Assembly (NCBI RefSeq): GCF_006517255.1 | Contig: NZ_CP041185.1 | Coordinates: 2,976,001-3,040,000, forward strand | Reading direction: 5' to 3' | Source of the DNA: Janthinobacterium tructae | GTDB taxonomy: Bacteria > Pseudomonadota > Gammaproteobacteria > Burkholderiales > Burkholderiaceae_D | Length of the DNA: 64,000 nucleotides | Part shown: positions 17,995 through 26,589 of the stretch, piece by piece | How the letters are laid out: every line of letters begins with the position of its first letter | How positions within the stretch are numbered: the first letter of the stretch is position 1 | Translations under genes and position numbers: made by a program | Notes under the pieces: generated by a model | What the model was told of the DNA's origin: nothing | The model's database searches: none | The model's input: only the letters and a program-made list of their open reading frames with translations

Positions 17995-18561
17995 TCAGGC
18001 TGCCTGACGGTGGCGTTTGTCGCCTTGCGCCAGATCAAACAGCGTTTGCAGTTGCGCCTGGCCGTAGACCCAGTCACCAAGGCGCGACTCGGCGTTGATA
18101 TGGCCCAGTGCACCGCCATCAATATACTTGCAATTCCAGCGCCGTGCCCACTGCGCCGCGTGCTCGGCCGTCATCCACGGGTCCGTCTGGCTGGCGATCA
18201 ATATGCCGGGGCAAGGCAGGCGCTTTTGCGGCAGGGCCTTCGCCACGCCAAACTTGTCCGGGTCGGCCGGCCCCACCAGCAGCACGCCGGCCACGCCCCG
18301 CGGGTCGCGGGCCAGGCTGTGCGCCGTCGCCAGGCAGCCGAAGCTGTGGGCGACGATCAGGGTGGGGCGCGCATCTTGCTGCCGCACCTGGTCCAGGCGC
18401 GCCGACCAGGTGGCCAGGTCGGGTTCGTTCCAGTCGTCCTGTTCGACCCGTTCGAATTGCGGATACAGGCGCTGCCAGCGGCTCTGCCAGTGCTCGGGAC
18501 CGCTGTTATGCAAGCCCGGCACGATCAGTACCCGGTAATCGGAAAAGCTGCGCAGCGCCAT
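17995..18561 (-). CDS. RBBP9/YdeN-type alpha/beta hydrolase
   Basis: 188 aa from the ATG at 18561 with AAGGA upstream; a longer TTG reading to 18591 has no ribosome site. VLIVPGLHNSGPEHWQ, the nucleophile elbow S73 in AHSFGC, D127 in SQTDPW and H154 in ALGHINAESRLGDW form a full triad and match the RBBP9/DUF1234 serine-hydrolase family. The substrate is unknown. It lies 53 bp after sbp and 42 bp before the peroxiredoxin, so the three are probably one transcript. Confidence 0.9.
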   Translation of the reverse strand: MALRSFSDYRVLIVPGLHNSGPEHWQSRWQRLYPQFERVEQDDWNEPDLATWSARLDQVRQQDARPTLIVAHSFGCLATAHSLARDPRGVAGVLLVGPADPDKFGVAKALPQKRLPCPGILIASQTDPWMTAEHAAQWARRWNCKYIDGGALGHINAESRLGDWVYGQAQLQTLFDLAQGDKRHRQAA

Positions 18562-18614
18562 GATGTGTCCTTGCGTGATCGATTCCGGCAAGCGTTGCCG
18601 CCTGCCGGTGAAGA

Positions 18615-19619
18615 TTACTTCGGCTGGTAGATCTGGTCGAAGATGCCGCCGTCGGCAAAGTGCGCCTTCTGGGCCGCCGTCCAGCCACCGGCCACTTGCT
18701 CGATGGTGAACAGCTTGACCTTGGCGAACTGCGACGCGTATTTCTTCGCCGCCTTGTCCGTTGCAGGACGGTAGTAATTCTTGGCGATGATGTCTTGCGC
18801 TTCGTCCGTGTACAGGTAGTTCAGGTAAGCCTCGGCCACCTTGCGCGTACCGTGCTTGTCGGCAAATTTGTCCACAACGGCGACGGGCGGCTCGGCCAGG
18901 ATGCTGACGGACGGGGTGATGATGTCGAACTTGGTCGGGCCCAGTTCCTTGACGGCCAGGTAAGCCTCGTTTTCCCAGGCGATCAGCACGTCGCCGATGC
19001 CCCGTTCGACAAAGGTGGTGGTGGCGCCGCGTGCGCCGGAATCAAGCACGGGCACGTTTTTATACAGTTTGCCGAGGAAATCCTTGGCCTTGGCTTCATT
19101 GCCGCCCGGCTGACGCAGCGCGTAGCCCCACGCTGCCAAATGATTCCAGCGGGCGCCGCCCGAGGTTTTCGGATTCGGCGTGATGACGGACACGCCCGGC
19201 TTGATCAGGTCGTTCCAATCCTTGATGCCTTTCGGGTTGCCCTTGCGTACCAGAAACACGATGGTCGAGGTGTACGGCGCGCTGTTGTGCGCCAGGCGCT
19301 TTTGCCAGTCGGCGGCCAGCAGCTTGTGCTCGGCCAGCGCATCGATGTCATAGGCCAGGGCCAACGTGACCACGTCCGCTTCCAGACCGTCGATGACGGC
19401 GCGCGCCTGCTTGCCGGAACCGCCATGCGATTGCTTGATCTTGACGTTGTCGCCCGTCTTGCCTTTCCACTCCTTGGCAAATGCCGTGTTCACATCCTGG
19501 TACAGCTCGCGCGTCGGGTCATACGACACGTTGAGCAGGGTGATATCGGCGGCCTGCGCCGTTTGCAGTATGGCAAACGCGCTGAGGGCGGCGGCAATGA
19601 TGATTTTTTTCGACAGCAT
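18615..19619 (-). CDS. sbp: Periplasmic sulfate-binding protein
   Basis: 334 aa with a signal peptide cleaved after AQAAD-region residues 1-23. The core has [48 protein letters not shown], and [23 protein letters not shown]. These are the sulfate-binding blocks of the Sbp/CysP family. It delivers sulfate to CysTWA, whose genes lie 1.5 kb downstream on the same strand beyond two unrelated genes. GGGGATC precedes the ATG. Confidence 0.96.
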   Translation of the reverse strand: MLSKKIIIAAALSAFAILQTAQAADITLLNVSYDPTRELYQDVNTAFAKEWKGKTGDNVKIKQSHGGSGKQARAVIDGLEADVVTLALAYDIDALAEHKLLAADWQKRLAHNSAPYTSTIVFLVRKGNPKGIKDWNDLIKPGVSVITPNPKTSGGARWNHLAAWGYALRQPGGNEAKAKDFLGKLYKNVPVLDSGARGATTTFVERGIGDVLIAWENEAYLAVKELGPTKFDIITPSVSILAEPPVAVVDKFADKHGTRKVAEAYLNYLYTDEAQDIIAKNYYRPATDKAAKKYASQFAKVKLFTIEQVAGGWTAAQKAHFADGGIFDQIYQPK

Positions 19620-19703
19620 CTAAGATCCCCGTGTGGTTGAACTTTCAGAGCCACCAGATTACGGCGCAACGGCCGCAAAGAGAACGAAGCGTTTCGCCGT
19701 TTG

Positions 19704-19722
19704 ATATGTGATTTTCGCATAT
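19704..19722. promoter_or_regulatory. Candidate operator upstream of sbp
   Basis: ATATGTGATTTTCGCATAT is an inverted repeat with 8-bp arms and one mismatch, centred about 95 bp before the sbp start codon. The position and AT-rich character suit an activator site. Assignment to CysB is inference from the adjacent regulon. Confidence 0.4.
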
Positions 19723-19749
19723 GGATGGCGCGCAACGGGGATAAAGCAG

Positions 19750-20133
19750 TTAATAGAAACGGTTGAACAGCACCACGGACCACGTGGCGAAGGCCAGGAT
19801 GCAGGTCAGCAGCACGGCGGCGCTGCCGAAGTCCTTGGCGTTTTTCGACAGAGGATGAAGCTCGAGCGAGATGCGGTCGACCACGGCTTCCAGCGCGGAA
19901 TTGATCAGTTCGACGATCAAGACCAGCAGCAGCACGCCGATCAGCACCAGTTTTTCAAAGGCGGAGATGCGCAGCAGCAAGGCGATCAGCGTGCCGACGA
20001 CGAACAAGCCCAGTTCCTGGCGGAACGCATGTTCATGGCGCCAGGCCGCCTTCAAGCCGTCGAGCGAGTAGAAAAAGGCGGAGAAAATCCGTTTCAAGCC
20101 GCTCTTGCTCTTGAATTCATTGACAGGTTGCAT
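19750..20133 (-). CDS. dgkA: Diacylglycerol kinase
   Basis: 127 aa from the ATG at 20133; the longer in-frame reading to 20184 has no good ribosome site. After a basic amphipathic N-terminus come the active-site block GLKAAWRHEHAFRQELGLF and three membrane helices. VELINSALEAVVDRISLELHPLSKNAKDFGSAAVLL is the family signature, with the metal-binding glutamates in place. It recycles diacylglycerol from membrane-derived oligosaccharide or LPS modification to phosphatidic acid at the inner membrane. Confidence 0.96.
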   Translation of the reverse strand: MQPVNEFKSKSGLKRIFSAFFYSLDGLKAAWRHEHAFRQELGLFVVGTLIALLLRISAFEKLVLIGVLLLVLIVELINSALEAVVDRISLELHPLSKNAKDFGSAAVLLTCILAFATWSVVLFNRFY

Positions 20134-20286
20134 AGTTTTCCATGGTTCAAAGTACGTCCGGCCGTCAATTATGACGGCCAACATGAGAATTGTGACAATT
20201 TATTCGCTGAATATCTCGGAACATTTCACTATTTTTTCACATCATGGTATAAAGAAGAATGAATACTGCATTGCACCAAATCCATC

Positions 20287-21066
20287 ATGAAAATTGAACC
20301 GGTCGCTGCCCCGAAGACGACGATCCAGGTCATCGAACGCATGGTCGCCCTGCTCGATGCCCTGGCCAAATATTCCGACCCGGTCAGCCTGAAGGAATTG
20401 TCGAAAGTTTCCGGCCTGCACCCCTCGACGGCGCACCGCATCCTCAACGACATGGTGCTGACGCGCTTTGTCGACCGCATCGAACCGGGCACGTATCGCC
20501 TGGGCATGCGCCTGCTGGAACTGGGCAATGTCGTGAAAAGCCGCCTCAGCGTGCGCGAAGCGGCGCTGGACTTCATGCGCCAGCTGCACAAGAAAACCCA
20601 GCAAACGATCAACCTGTCCGTGCGCCAGGGCGACGAGATCGTCTACATCGACCGCGCCTTTTCCGAGCGCTCGGGCATGCAGGTGGTGCGCGCCATCGGT
20701 GGCCGCGGGCCGCTGCACCTGACCTCGACCGGCAAGCTGTTCCTGTCAGTCGACGAGCCGAAAGCCATCCGCGCGTACGCCACGCGCACGGGCTTGGCCG
20801 GACACAACAAGAATTCCATCACGGATCTGCAAAAACTCGAGCGCGAGCTGAGCCTGGTGCGCGAACGCGGCTATGCGCGCGACAATGAAGAACTGGAACT
20901 GGGCGTGCGCTGCATGGCCGCCGGCATCCGCGACGACTCGGGCAAGCTGATCGCCGGCCTGTCGATCTCGGCGCCAGCCGACCGCCTGCAGGATGAGTGG
21001 CTGGGGGACCTGGTGGAAACGGCGAACCAGATTTCCGTTACCTTGGGATTCATTCCTCAAGACTAA
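20287..21066 (+). CDS. IclR-family transcriptional regulator
   Basis: 259 aa. The winged helix-turn-helix (residues about 12-75) contains VSLKELSKVSGLHPSTAHRILNDMV. The effector domain (about 90-255) shows SVRQGDEIVYIDR, the GRGPLHLTSTGKLFLS block and GVRCMAAGIRDDSGKLIAGLSISAP. IclR proteins usually control catabolic operons for aromatic or organic acids. None is adjacent here, so the target is unknown. It is divergent from dgkA over a 153-bp AT-rich gap. Confidence 0.92.
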   Translation: MKIEPVAAPKTTIQVIERMVALLDALAKYSDPVSLKELSKVSGLHPSTAHRILNDMVLTRFVDRIEPGTYRLGMRLLELGNVVKSRLSVREAALDFMRQLHKKTQQTINLSVRQGDEIVYIDRAFSERSGMQVVRAIGGRGPLHLTSTGKLFLSVDEPKAIRAYATRTGLAGHNKNSITDLQKLERELSLVRERGYARDNEELELGVRCMAAGIRDDSGKLIAGLSISAPADRLQDEWLGDLVETANQISVTLGFIPQD

Positions 21067-21098
21067 TAATGCAGGGCAGCAACGCTGCCCTGTTTCTT

Positions 21099-22172
21099 TT
21101 ACCCACCAGGCAGGCTCATGTTGGCGGGTTTGAGTGCCTCCAGCCACTTGCGCATGCGTCCGGCATCGGCCGTACGCGACTGTTTACCCTTGGAATCGAG
21201 GAAGACCATGATCACGGCCCGTCCTTCGATGACGGCCTGCATCATCAGACAGCGTCCCGCCTCGTTGATGAAGCCCGTCTTTTGCAAGCCGATTTCCCAG
21301 CCCGGGTTGGCCACCAGATGATTCGTATTGCCGAACTGCATGGGCTGGCCGCTGGCTTCGACGATGGCTTTCGGGTCCGTCGAGTATTGGCGCAGCAATG
21401 GATGGCGGAAGGCGGCCATGGCCAGCTTGCCCAGGTCGCGCGCGCTGGCCACGTTCATCTTCGACAAGCCGCTGGAATCGACGTAATGCGTGTCGAGCAT
21501 GCCCAGTTGGCGCGCCTTGCTGTTCATGGCGTCGACAAAGGCGGGCAAGCCGCCCGGATAATTGCGGCCCAGCGCCGAGGCGGCGCGGTTTTCCGAGCTC
21601 ATCAATGCAATGTGCAGCATATTCGCGCGCGTCAATTGCGAGCCCACCTTCAGGCGTGAGCTGCTGAACTTGGCGCGGTCGACGTCCTCGTCCATGATTG
21701 TCAGCACTTCATCCATGTCCTGGCGCGCTTCGACCACCACCAGGCCCGTCATCATCTTGGTGATGGAGGCGATGGGCAGGGCCACATTGGAATTCTTTTC
21801 AAACAGCACTTCCGAGTTGGCCTGGTCCAGCACCAGCGCCACGCTCGATTTGAGGTCGAGCGGATCGCGCGTCAGGTTCAAACCCGCCAGGTCGCCCATG
21901 GTGGGCATCGGAGCGGCCATGGGCACGGCCACGCTGCTGACTTTTTGATAGATGACCTTGCGTTTGCCGCGCACCATGACGACCCGCCGCACGGTCTTTT
22001 CGCGCGGCGCGGCCGTCGTGCCCTTGCGCAGCACGACTTTGACTTTCTTGGTGTTGTGTTTCTTGGAGGCTGAGGATTTGCCGTTCGCTTCCTTGGCGTG
22101 CACGGCCGCAGCCGGCGCCAGCGCAAACAGCAGGGAAGCCAGGACACCCAGCGCAAGTTTAAACTTAGCCAT
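21099..22172 (-). CDS. pbpG: D-alanyl-D-alanine endopeptidase (PBP7-type)
   Basis: 357 aa. A signal peptide (1-26) is followed by a very basic Lys/Arg-rich segment (residues 30-75) that may bind the wall or anionic polymer. The S11 peptidase domain then shows all three penicillin-binding motifs: SITK at 136-139, SEN at 193-195 and KTG at 298-300. There is no C-terminal amphipathic anchor of the PBP5 kind, which favours PBP7. It cuts D-Ala-mDAP cross-links in peptidoglycan. Confidence 0.93.
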   Translation of the reverse strand: MAKFKLALGVLASLLFALAPAAAVHAKEANGKSSASKKHNTKKVKVVLRKGTTAAPREKTVRRVVMVRGKRKVIYQKVSSVAVPMAAPMPTMGDLAGLNLTRDPLDLKSSVALVLDQANSEVLFEKNSNVALPIASITKMMTGLVVVEARQDMDEVLTIMDEDVDRAKFSSSRLKVGSQLTRANMLHIALMSSENRAASALGRNYPGGLPAFVDAMNSKARQLGMLDTHYVDSSGLSKMNVASARDLGKLAMAAFRHPLLRQYSTDPKAIVEASGQPMQFGNTNHLVANPGWEIGLQKTGFINEAGRCLMMQAVIEGRAVIMVFLDSKGKQSRTADAGRMRKWLEALKPANMSLPGG

Positions 22173-22349
22173 TCGATAATTCCCCGTGAAGCTGTTGCCT
22201 TATTGCAGTGTAGCGAAATGCAGAGTAATCGCAAGCCTATTTAACAGTTGGGACAGTATTTATTGCAGCAACGAAATACAAATCGTTGACGGTCAGCAAA
22301 CAAACTCATCCTTAATCAACTGATTGCCTGTGCACATCGCTGGAAATCG

Positions 22350-23069
22350 CTATTTGCTCATGAATTTAACAAAGCCGGCCAGCGGCTCGCGTTCCGTGTT
22401 CAAGCGGTTCTCGATCTTGTCCGGGTCGGCATAGCCGAGGGCCATGCCGCACACCACCATTTCGCTGGCCGGCACGCCCAGTTCCTCGCGAATGATGTCA
22501 TGGTAATGGATGAAGGCCGCTTGCGGGCAGGTATCGAGTCCCCGCGCGCGCGCCGCCAGCATGATGTTTTGCAAGAACATACCGTAGTCGAGCCAGGAAC
22601 CCTGTTCCAGCACGCGTTCGATGGTAAAGATCAGGCCCACGGGCGCATCGAAAAACTGGAAATTGCGTCCATGCTGGGCCGCCATGCCGGCCGTGTCGCC
22701 GCGCTCCAGGCCCAGCAACTGATACAGGTCCAGGCCGATCTTGCGGCGGCGCTCGATGAACGGCGCCGTCCACTGGCGCGGGTAATAGGTATAGGACGCC
22801 GTGCGCGCGGGCGCGTCCGGCGCCTTCGGTGCGGCATAGGCGTCGAGGATGCGGCGCGACAGGCGCAGGCGCGCTTCGCCCGACAGCACATACACTTTCC
22901 ACGGCTGCATGTTGGCGCCAGAAGGCGCGCGCGCCGCCACTTCCAGGATGCGCGCAATATCGTCCTGCGCCACCGGCGTGGGCAAAAAGGCGCGGATCGA
23001 ACGGCGCGACACAATGACGGCGTCCACGGCTTGCTGCGCCGACGGTGTTTCCAATGCTTGCTTGTTCAC
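22350..23069 (-). CDS. Nitroreductase-family flavoprotein
   Basis: 239 aa from a GTG start at 23069, preceded by GGGAGAGCAGGG. SRRSIRAFLPTPV and ARAPSGANMQPWKVYVLSG form the FMN-binding N-terminal part. GSWLDYGMFLQNIMLAARARGLDTCPQ and CGMALGYADP complete the family pattern. It should be an NAD(P)H-dependent reductase of nitro or quinone compounds. It lies 24 bp after the EamA transporter on the same strand and may be co-transcribed with it. Confidence 0.92.
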   Translation of the reverse strand: MNKQALETPSAQQAVDAVIVSRRSIRAFLPTPVAQDDIARILEVAARAPSGANMQPWKVYVLSGEARLRLSRRILDAYAAPKAPDAPARTASYTYYPRQWTAPFIERRRKIGLDLYQLLGLERGDTAGMAAQHGRNFQFFDAPVGLIFTIERVLEQGSWLDYGMFLQNIMLAARARGLDTCPQAAFIHYHDIIREELGVPASEMVVCGMALGYADPDKIENRLNTEREPLAGFVKFMSK

Positions 23070-23093
23070 TGCCCTGCTCTCCCGCTTGTTGCT

Positions 23094-24020
23094 TTATTTC
23101 TTGACGACGAATACCACGCCGACCACGGCCACCAGCATGCCGGCGATACCCAGCATATTAAATGCTTCGCCAAACATCAGCCAGGCCATCACGGCCGTCG
23201 TGGGCGGCGTCAGGTACAGCAAGCCCGTTACTTTCGTCGCGTCGCTGCGGCGGATCAGGGCGAACAGCAGGAAAATGGCGCCGATGGACAGCACGAGTAC
23301 CGACCACAGCAAGGCGCCTATAAAATTCGCCGTCCATTGCACGTTGCTGAAATGCAGGTCCAGCCCCTCGTAATACAGGGCGAATGGCAACACGACCACG
23401 ATGGAGGCGGCAAACTGCACCACCGTGCCGGTGCGCAAGTCGAATTGCGGGCAGTGGCGTTTTTGATACATGGTGCCGGCCGTCATCGACAGCAGGGCAA
23501 ACACGCACAGCAGCACGCTTTCCACGGTCAGGCCCACGAGATTGATCTTGGCGTACACGACGAGGGCCACGCCCAGCAAGCCGAAGAACAAGCCCAGCCA
23601 CTGACGCGGACGCACGGATTCGCCGATCAGGGGCGCGGCGCAAGCCGTCAGCACAGGCTGCATGCCGACGATCAGGGCGGACAGGCCGGCTGGCATGCCC
23701 AGCTTGATGGCGCACCAGACGCCAGCCAGATAGCCGGCCTGCATCAGGATGCCGGCCACGGCGATCTGGCGGAACTGTCCCACGGGCCACGGCGCGCGCA
23801 ACAGCAGCACCAGCGGCAGCAGGATCACCAGCACGCCCAGGAAGCGCAGCAGCAAAAAGGTCAGCGGCGGCGCGTACGGCAGGCCGAACTTGGCCACGAT
23901 AAAACCTGTGCTCCATAACAACACAAAGAAGCCGGGCAAGGCCATCGGCGCCAGGGTCGTCAAGAAAGGAACTTTGGGGGCTTTACCGCTGGCGCCAGCC
24001 GCGGCGGGAAGATTGGACAT
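23094..24020 (-). CDS. EamA/DMT-family transporter
   Basis: 308 aa from the ATG at 24020; the reading to 24077 is longer but lacks support. Ten hydrophobic segments are arranged as two EamA repeats. The first begins WSTGFIVAKFGLPYAPPLTFLLLRF, and the second contains YLTPPTTAVMAWLMFGE. These proteins export metabolites or amino acids, or act in uptake, across the inner membrane. The substrate cannot be told. It precedes the nitroreductase. Confidence 0.92.
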   Translation of the reverse strand: MSNLPAAAGASGKAPKVPFLTTLAPMALPGFFVLLWSTGFIVAKFGLPYAPPLTFLLLRFLGVLVILLPLVLLLRAPWPVGQFRQIAVAGILMQAGYLAGVWCAIKLGMPAGLSALIVGMQPVLTACAAPLIGESVRPRQWLGLFFGLLGVALVVYAKINLVGLTVESVLLCVFALLSMTAGTMYQKRHCPQFDLRTGTVVQFAASIVVVLPFALYYEGLDLHFSNVQWTANFIGALLWSVLVLSIGAIFLLFALIRRSDATKVTGLLYLTPPTTAVMAWLMFGEAFNMLGIAGMLVAVVGVVFVVKK

Positions 24021-24204
24021 GATATCAACTCGGGAAACGGGGTCGGCACCGGGGCGATTCGCCAGTGCGGGAGGCAAAGTCTAGCATGCTGCGCCGCACC
24101 CGTCCTGAAAGGCGGGGAAATAACAGTTTAGGGTTAAACCATTGACACACAGAAATTAAACATTTCTCTTTAGAAACAATGGTTTTTGATGTAAATCTAT
24201 TCAA

Positions 24205-24220
24205 TTGTTGCATCGCACAA
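24205..24220. promoter_or_regulatory. Candidate PhaR box 1, upstream of phasin -35
   Basis: TTGTTGCATCGCACAA, an imperfect palindrome nearly identical to the sequence at 24261-24276. It lies 7 bp before the -35 box of the phasin promoter. PhaR, the repressor of polyhydroxyalkanoate phasin genes, is known to use TGC/GCA-rich sites of this sort. The assignment is inference. Confidence 0.5.
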
Positions 24221-24227
24221 GAATCGC

Positions 24228-24255
24228 TTGACTTCGTTTTTTTTCGCCGTAGAAT
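24228..24255 (+). promoter_or_regulatory. Sigma-70 promoter of phasin gene
   Basis: TTGACT (24228-24233) and TAGAAT (24250-24255) are separated by 16 bp containing a T8 run. The -10 box lies 114 bp before the phasin start codon, giving a leader of about 110 nt. Candidate PhaR boxes lie on each side. Confidence 0.65.
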
Positions 24256-24260
24256 AGGGT

Positions 24261-24276
24261 TTGTTGCGTTGCACAA
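24261..24276. promoter_or_regulatory. Candidate PhaR box 2, at the transcription start
   Basis: TTGTTGCGTTGCACAA differs from box 1 at 24205 in two positions. It starts 5 bp after the -10 box, so a bound repressor would cover the transcription start. The two boxes are 56 bp apart. Confidence 0.5.
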
Positions 24277-24369
24277 TTCTTGTTCAGCTTGAAAATTTAG
24301 ATTCACCTGCTTTCCCAAACGGTACACGCAGCATCAAATTAACCAGATTTCGATTTTTTGGAGATTTAT

Positions 24370-24936
24370 ATGTTTTCAATTCCTGAGCAATTTTCGTCCG
24401 CTACCAAAACCAACCTGGAAGCCCAATTCGCCCTGTTCTCGTCGCTGACGAGCAAAGCCTTCGAAGGCATCGAAAAGATCGTCGAACTGAACCTGACCGC
24501 TGCCAAGGCAACGCTGGAAGAATCGACCGCCGCCGCCAAGCAATTGCTGTCGGCAAAAGATCCACAAGAATTCTTCTCGCTGAGCGCTGCTCAAGCCCAG
24601 CCTAGCGCCGAAAAAGCCATCGCTTACGGTCGTCACCTGGCTGCCATCACGTCGGGCACCCAAGCTGAATTCAGCAAAGCAGCTGAATCGCAAATCGCTG
24701 AAACCAACCGCAAAGTGCTGTCGCTGGTGGAAGAAGTCACCAAAAACGCGCCAGCCGGTTCGGAAAACGCCGTTGCCATCCTGAAAAGCGCCATCGGCAA
24801 CGCCAATGCAGGCTACGAGCAATTCTCGAAAACCAGCAAGCAAGCCGTCGAAGCCATCGAAGCGAACCTGACATCGGCCGTGAACCAGTTCACGCAAGCG
24901 GCCGAAAAAGTCGTGCCACGCACGGCTGCCAAGTAA
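24370..24936 (+). CDS. phaP: Phasin family protein (PHA granule-associated)
   Basis: 188 aa from the ATG at 24370, preceded by GGAGA; an in-frame ATG at 24358 overlaps that site. The protein is all-helical, Ala/Glu/Lys-rich and without cysteine. [41 protein letters not shown] is the Phasin_2 family opening. Phasins coat polyhydroxybutyrate granules and control their number and size. The gene is monocistronic between its own promoter and terminator, and codon use looks strongly biased, consistent with high expression. Confidence 0.94.
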   Translation: MFSIPEQFSSATKTNLEAQFALFSSLTSKAFEGIEKIVELNLTAAKATLEESTAAAKQLLSAKDPQEFFSLSAAQAQPSAEKAIAYGRHLAAITSGTQAEFSKAAESQIAETNRKVLSLVEEVTKNAPAGSENAVAILKSAIGNANAGYEQFSKTSKQAVEAIEANLTSAVNQFTQAAEKVVPRTAAK

Positions 24937-25017
24937 TTACTGCGCGACCGCTACGGCGGTCCGCTGTTATCGGCTCCTCCAGGCATCCATCCCGTACTTC
25001 TCCGACGGATGCCATTA

Positions 25018-25044
25018 TGCCCCAGCCCAGCTGGGGCATTTTTT
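25018..25044 (+). terminator. Rho-independent terminator of phasin gene
   Basis: Stem TGCCCCAG/CTGGGGCA with a 5-nt loop followed by TTTTTT, 82 bp after the phasin stop codon. Confidence 0.88.
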
Positions 25045-25069
25045 ATGCCTGAGCACTTCCTGAACGCGC

Positions 25070-25807
25070 TTACTCCCCCAGATACGCCGCCTTCACGCGC
25101 GGGTCATCGAGCATGGCGGCCGCGTTGCCGCCCATGGTGACCAGGCCGGAATCCATCACATAGCCGCGGTGCGCCGCTTGCAGGGCCAGGCGGGCATTCT
25201 GTTCAACCAGCAAGATCGTGATGCCTTCGGACGACACCTTGCGGATCACCTCAAAGATTTTCTCGACCATGATGGGCGACAGGCCCATCGATGGCTCATC
25301 GAGCAGCAACAGCTTCGGATGACTCATCAGCGCGCGCGCCATGGCCAGCATCTGCTGCTCGCCGCCCGACAGGGTGCCGGCCATCTGCGCCGCCCGCTCT
25401 TTCAAGCGCGGAAACACGTCGAACCATTTCTCGATATCGGCCTCGACACCCGCCTTGTCCGTGCGCGTGTAGGCGCCCATCATGAGGTTTTCGCGGATCG
25501 ACATGCGGGTAAACACGCCCCGCCCTTCCGGCACCATGGCCAGTTTCCTTTCCACCAGGTGAAACGACTTCGTGCCCTTGAGCGATTCGCCCAGGTAACT
25601 GATCGTGCCCTCGACCTTGCAGGCCGGCAGGGTGCCCGTGATGGCTTTCAATGTCGTCGTCTTGCCCGCGCCGTTCGCGCCGATCAAGGCGATCAGCTCG
25701 CCTTCGTTGACCTCCAGGTCGATACCCTTGACGGCCTTGATGCCGCCGTAGGCCACGTGCAGGCCCGCCACTTTCAATACAGTCTGGTTCAAGCCATTGT
25801 TACTCAT
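25070..25807 (-). CDS. livF: Branched-chain amino acid ABC transporter ATPase LivF
   Basis: 245 aa from the ATG at 25807, which overlaps the livG stop as ATGA. Walker A GANGAGKTT lies at 43-51, the signature LSGGEQQMLAMARAL follows, then Walker B LLLLDEPSMGLSP. The family-specific VPEGRGVFTRMSIRENLMMGAY and the C-terminal VKAAYLGE are present. It is the last gene of livHMGF and energises uptake of Leu/Ile/Val or related substrates such as amides or short-chain acids. Confidence 0.95.
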   Translation of the reverse strand: MSNNGLNQTVLKVAGLHVAYGGIKAVKGIDLEVNEGELIALIGANGAGKTTTLKAITGTLPACKVEGTISYLGESLKGTKSFHLVERKLAMVPEGRGVFTRMSIRENLMMGAYTRTDKAGVEADIEKWFDVFPRLKERAAQMAGTLSGGEQQMLAMARALMSHPKLLLLDEPSMGLSPIMVEKIFEVIRKVSSEGITILLVEQNARLALQAAHRGYVMDSGLVTMGGNAAAMLDDPRVKAAYLGE

Positions 25808-26577
25808 GCGTGCGATCCCCCCAGGTAAGCCTCGATGACGGCCGGGTTTTGTTGTATTTCGGCCGGCAAGCCTTCGGCGATGCGCTTGCCATATTCGAGC
25901 ACCGTGATGCGGTCGCACAGTCCCATCATCAGTTTCACGTCGTGCTCGATCAACAGCACGGTCTTGCCTTCGGCCTTGATTTTCACCAGCAACTCGCGCA
26001 GGGCCAGCTTTTCCGTGGCGTTCATGCCCGCCGCCGGCTCGTCGAGGGCCAGCAGCGTGGGGTCAGTGGCCAGCGCGCGGGCGATTTCCAGGCGCCGCTG
26101 GTCGCCATACGACAAGAAGCGCGCCGTGCGGCTGGCGAACTGGGCGATGCCGACGAAATCGAGCAGCTCCATGGCCCGCTGGCGGATGGACGCCTCTTCC
26201 TCGCGCGCCGCCTTGTGGCGGAAGATGGCGCCGAACACGCCCTGGTGCGAGCGCACATGGCGCCCCACCATGACGTTTTCCAGCGCCGTCATGTCGCCAA
26301 ACAGGCGGATATTCTGGAAAGTGCGCGCGATGCCCGCCTTGGCCACCTTGTGCGGTGCCGACGGTGAATACGGCTTGCCGGCCAGCTCGAAGGTGCCCGT
26401 GTCGGGCTGGTACAGACCCGTAATGACGTTAAAGAATGTGGTCTTGCCGGCACCGTTCGGCCCGATCAAGCCGTAAATCTGCCCTTGCCGGATGGTGATG
26501 CCCACGTCGGTCAGCGCCTGCAAGCCGCCGAAACGCTTGTTCACGCCGGCGATATGGAGAATGATCTGTTCGCTCAT
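25804..26577 (-). CDS. livG: Branched-chain amino acid ABC transporter ATPase LivG
   Basis: 257 aa. Walker A GPNGAGKTT is at 39-47. The ARTFQNIRLFGDMTALENVMVGRH block is the LivG hallmark. The signature region reads FLSYGDQRRLEIARALATDP and Walker B is LLALDEPAAGMN. It pairs with LivF on the cytoplasmic face of LivHM. It starts 12 bp after livM, with AGGGAGGG as a strong ribosome site. Confidence 0.96.
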   Translation of the reverse strand: MSEQIILHIAGVNKRFGGLQALTDVGITIRQGQIYGLIGPNGAGKTTFFNVITGLYQPDTGTFELAGKPYSPSAPHKVAKAGIARTFQNIRLFGDMTALENVMVGRHVRSHQGVFGAIFRHKAAREEEASIRQRAMELLDFVGIAQFASRTARFLSYGDQRRLEIARALATDPTLLALDEPAAGMNATEKLALRELLVKIKAEGKTVLLIEHDVKLMMGLCDRITVLEYGKRIAEGLPAEIQQNPAVIEAYLGGSHA

Positions 26578-26589
26578 GCTATCCCTCCC

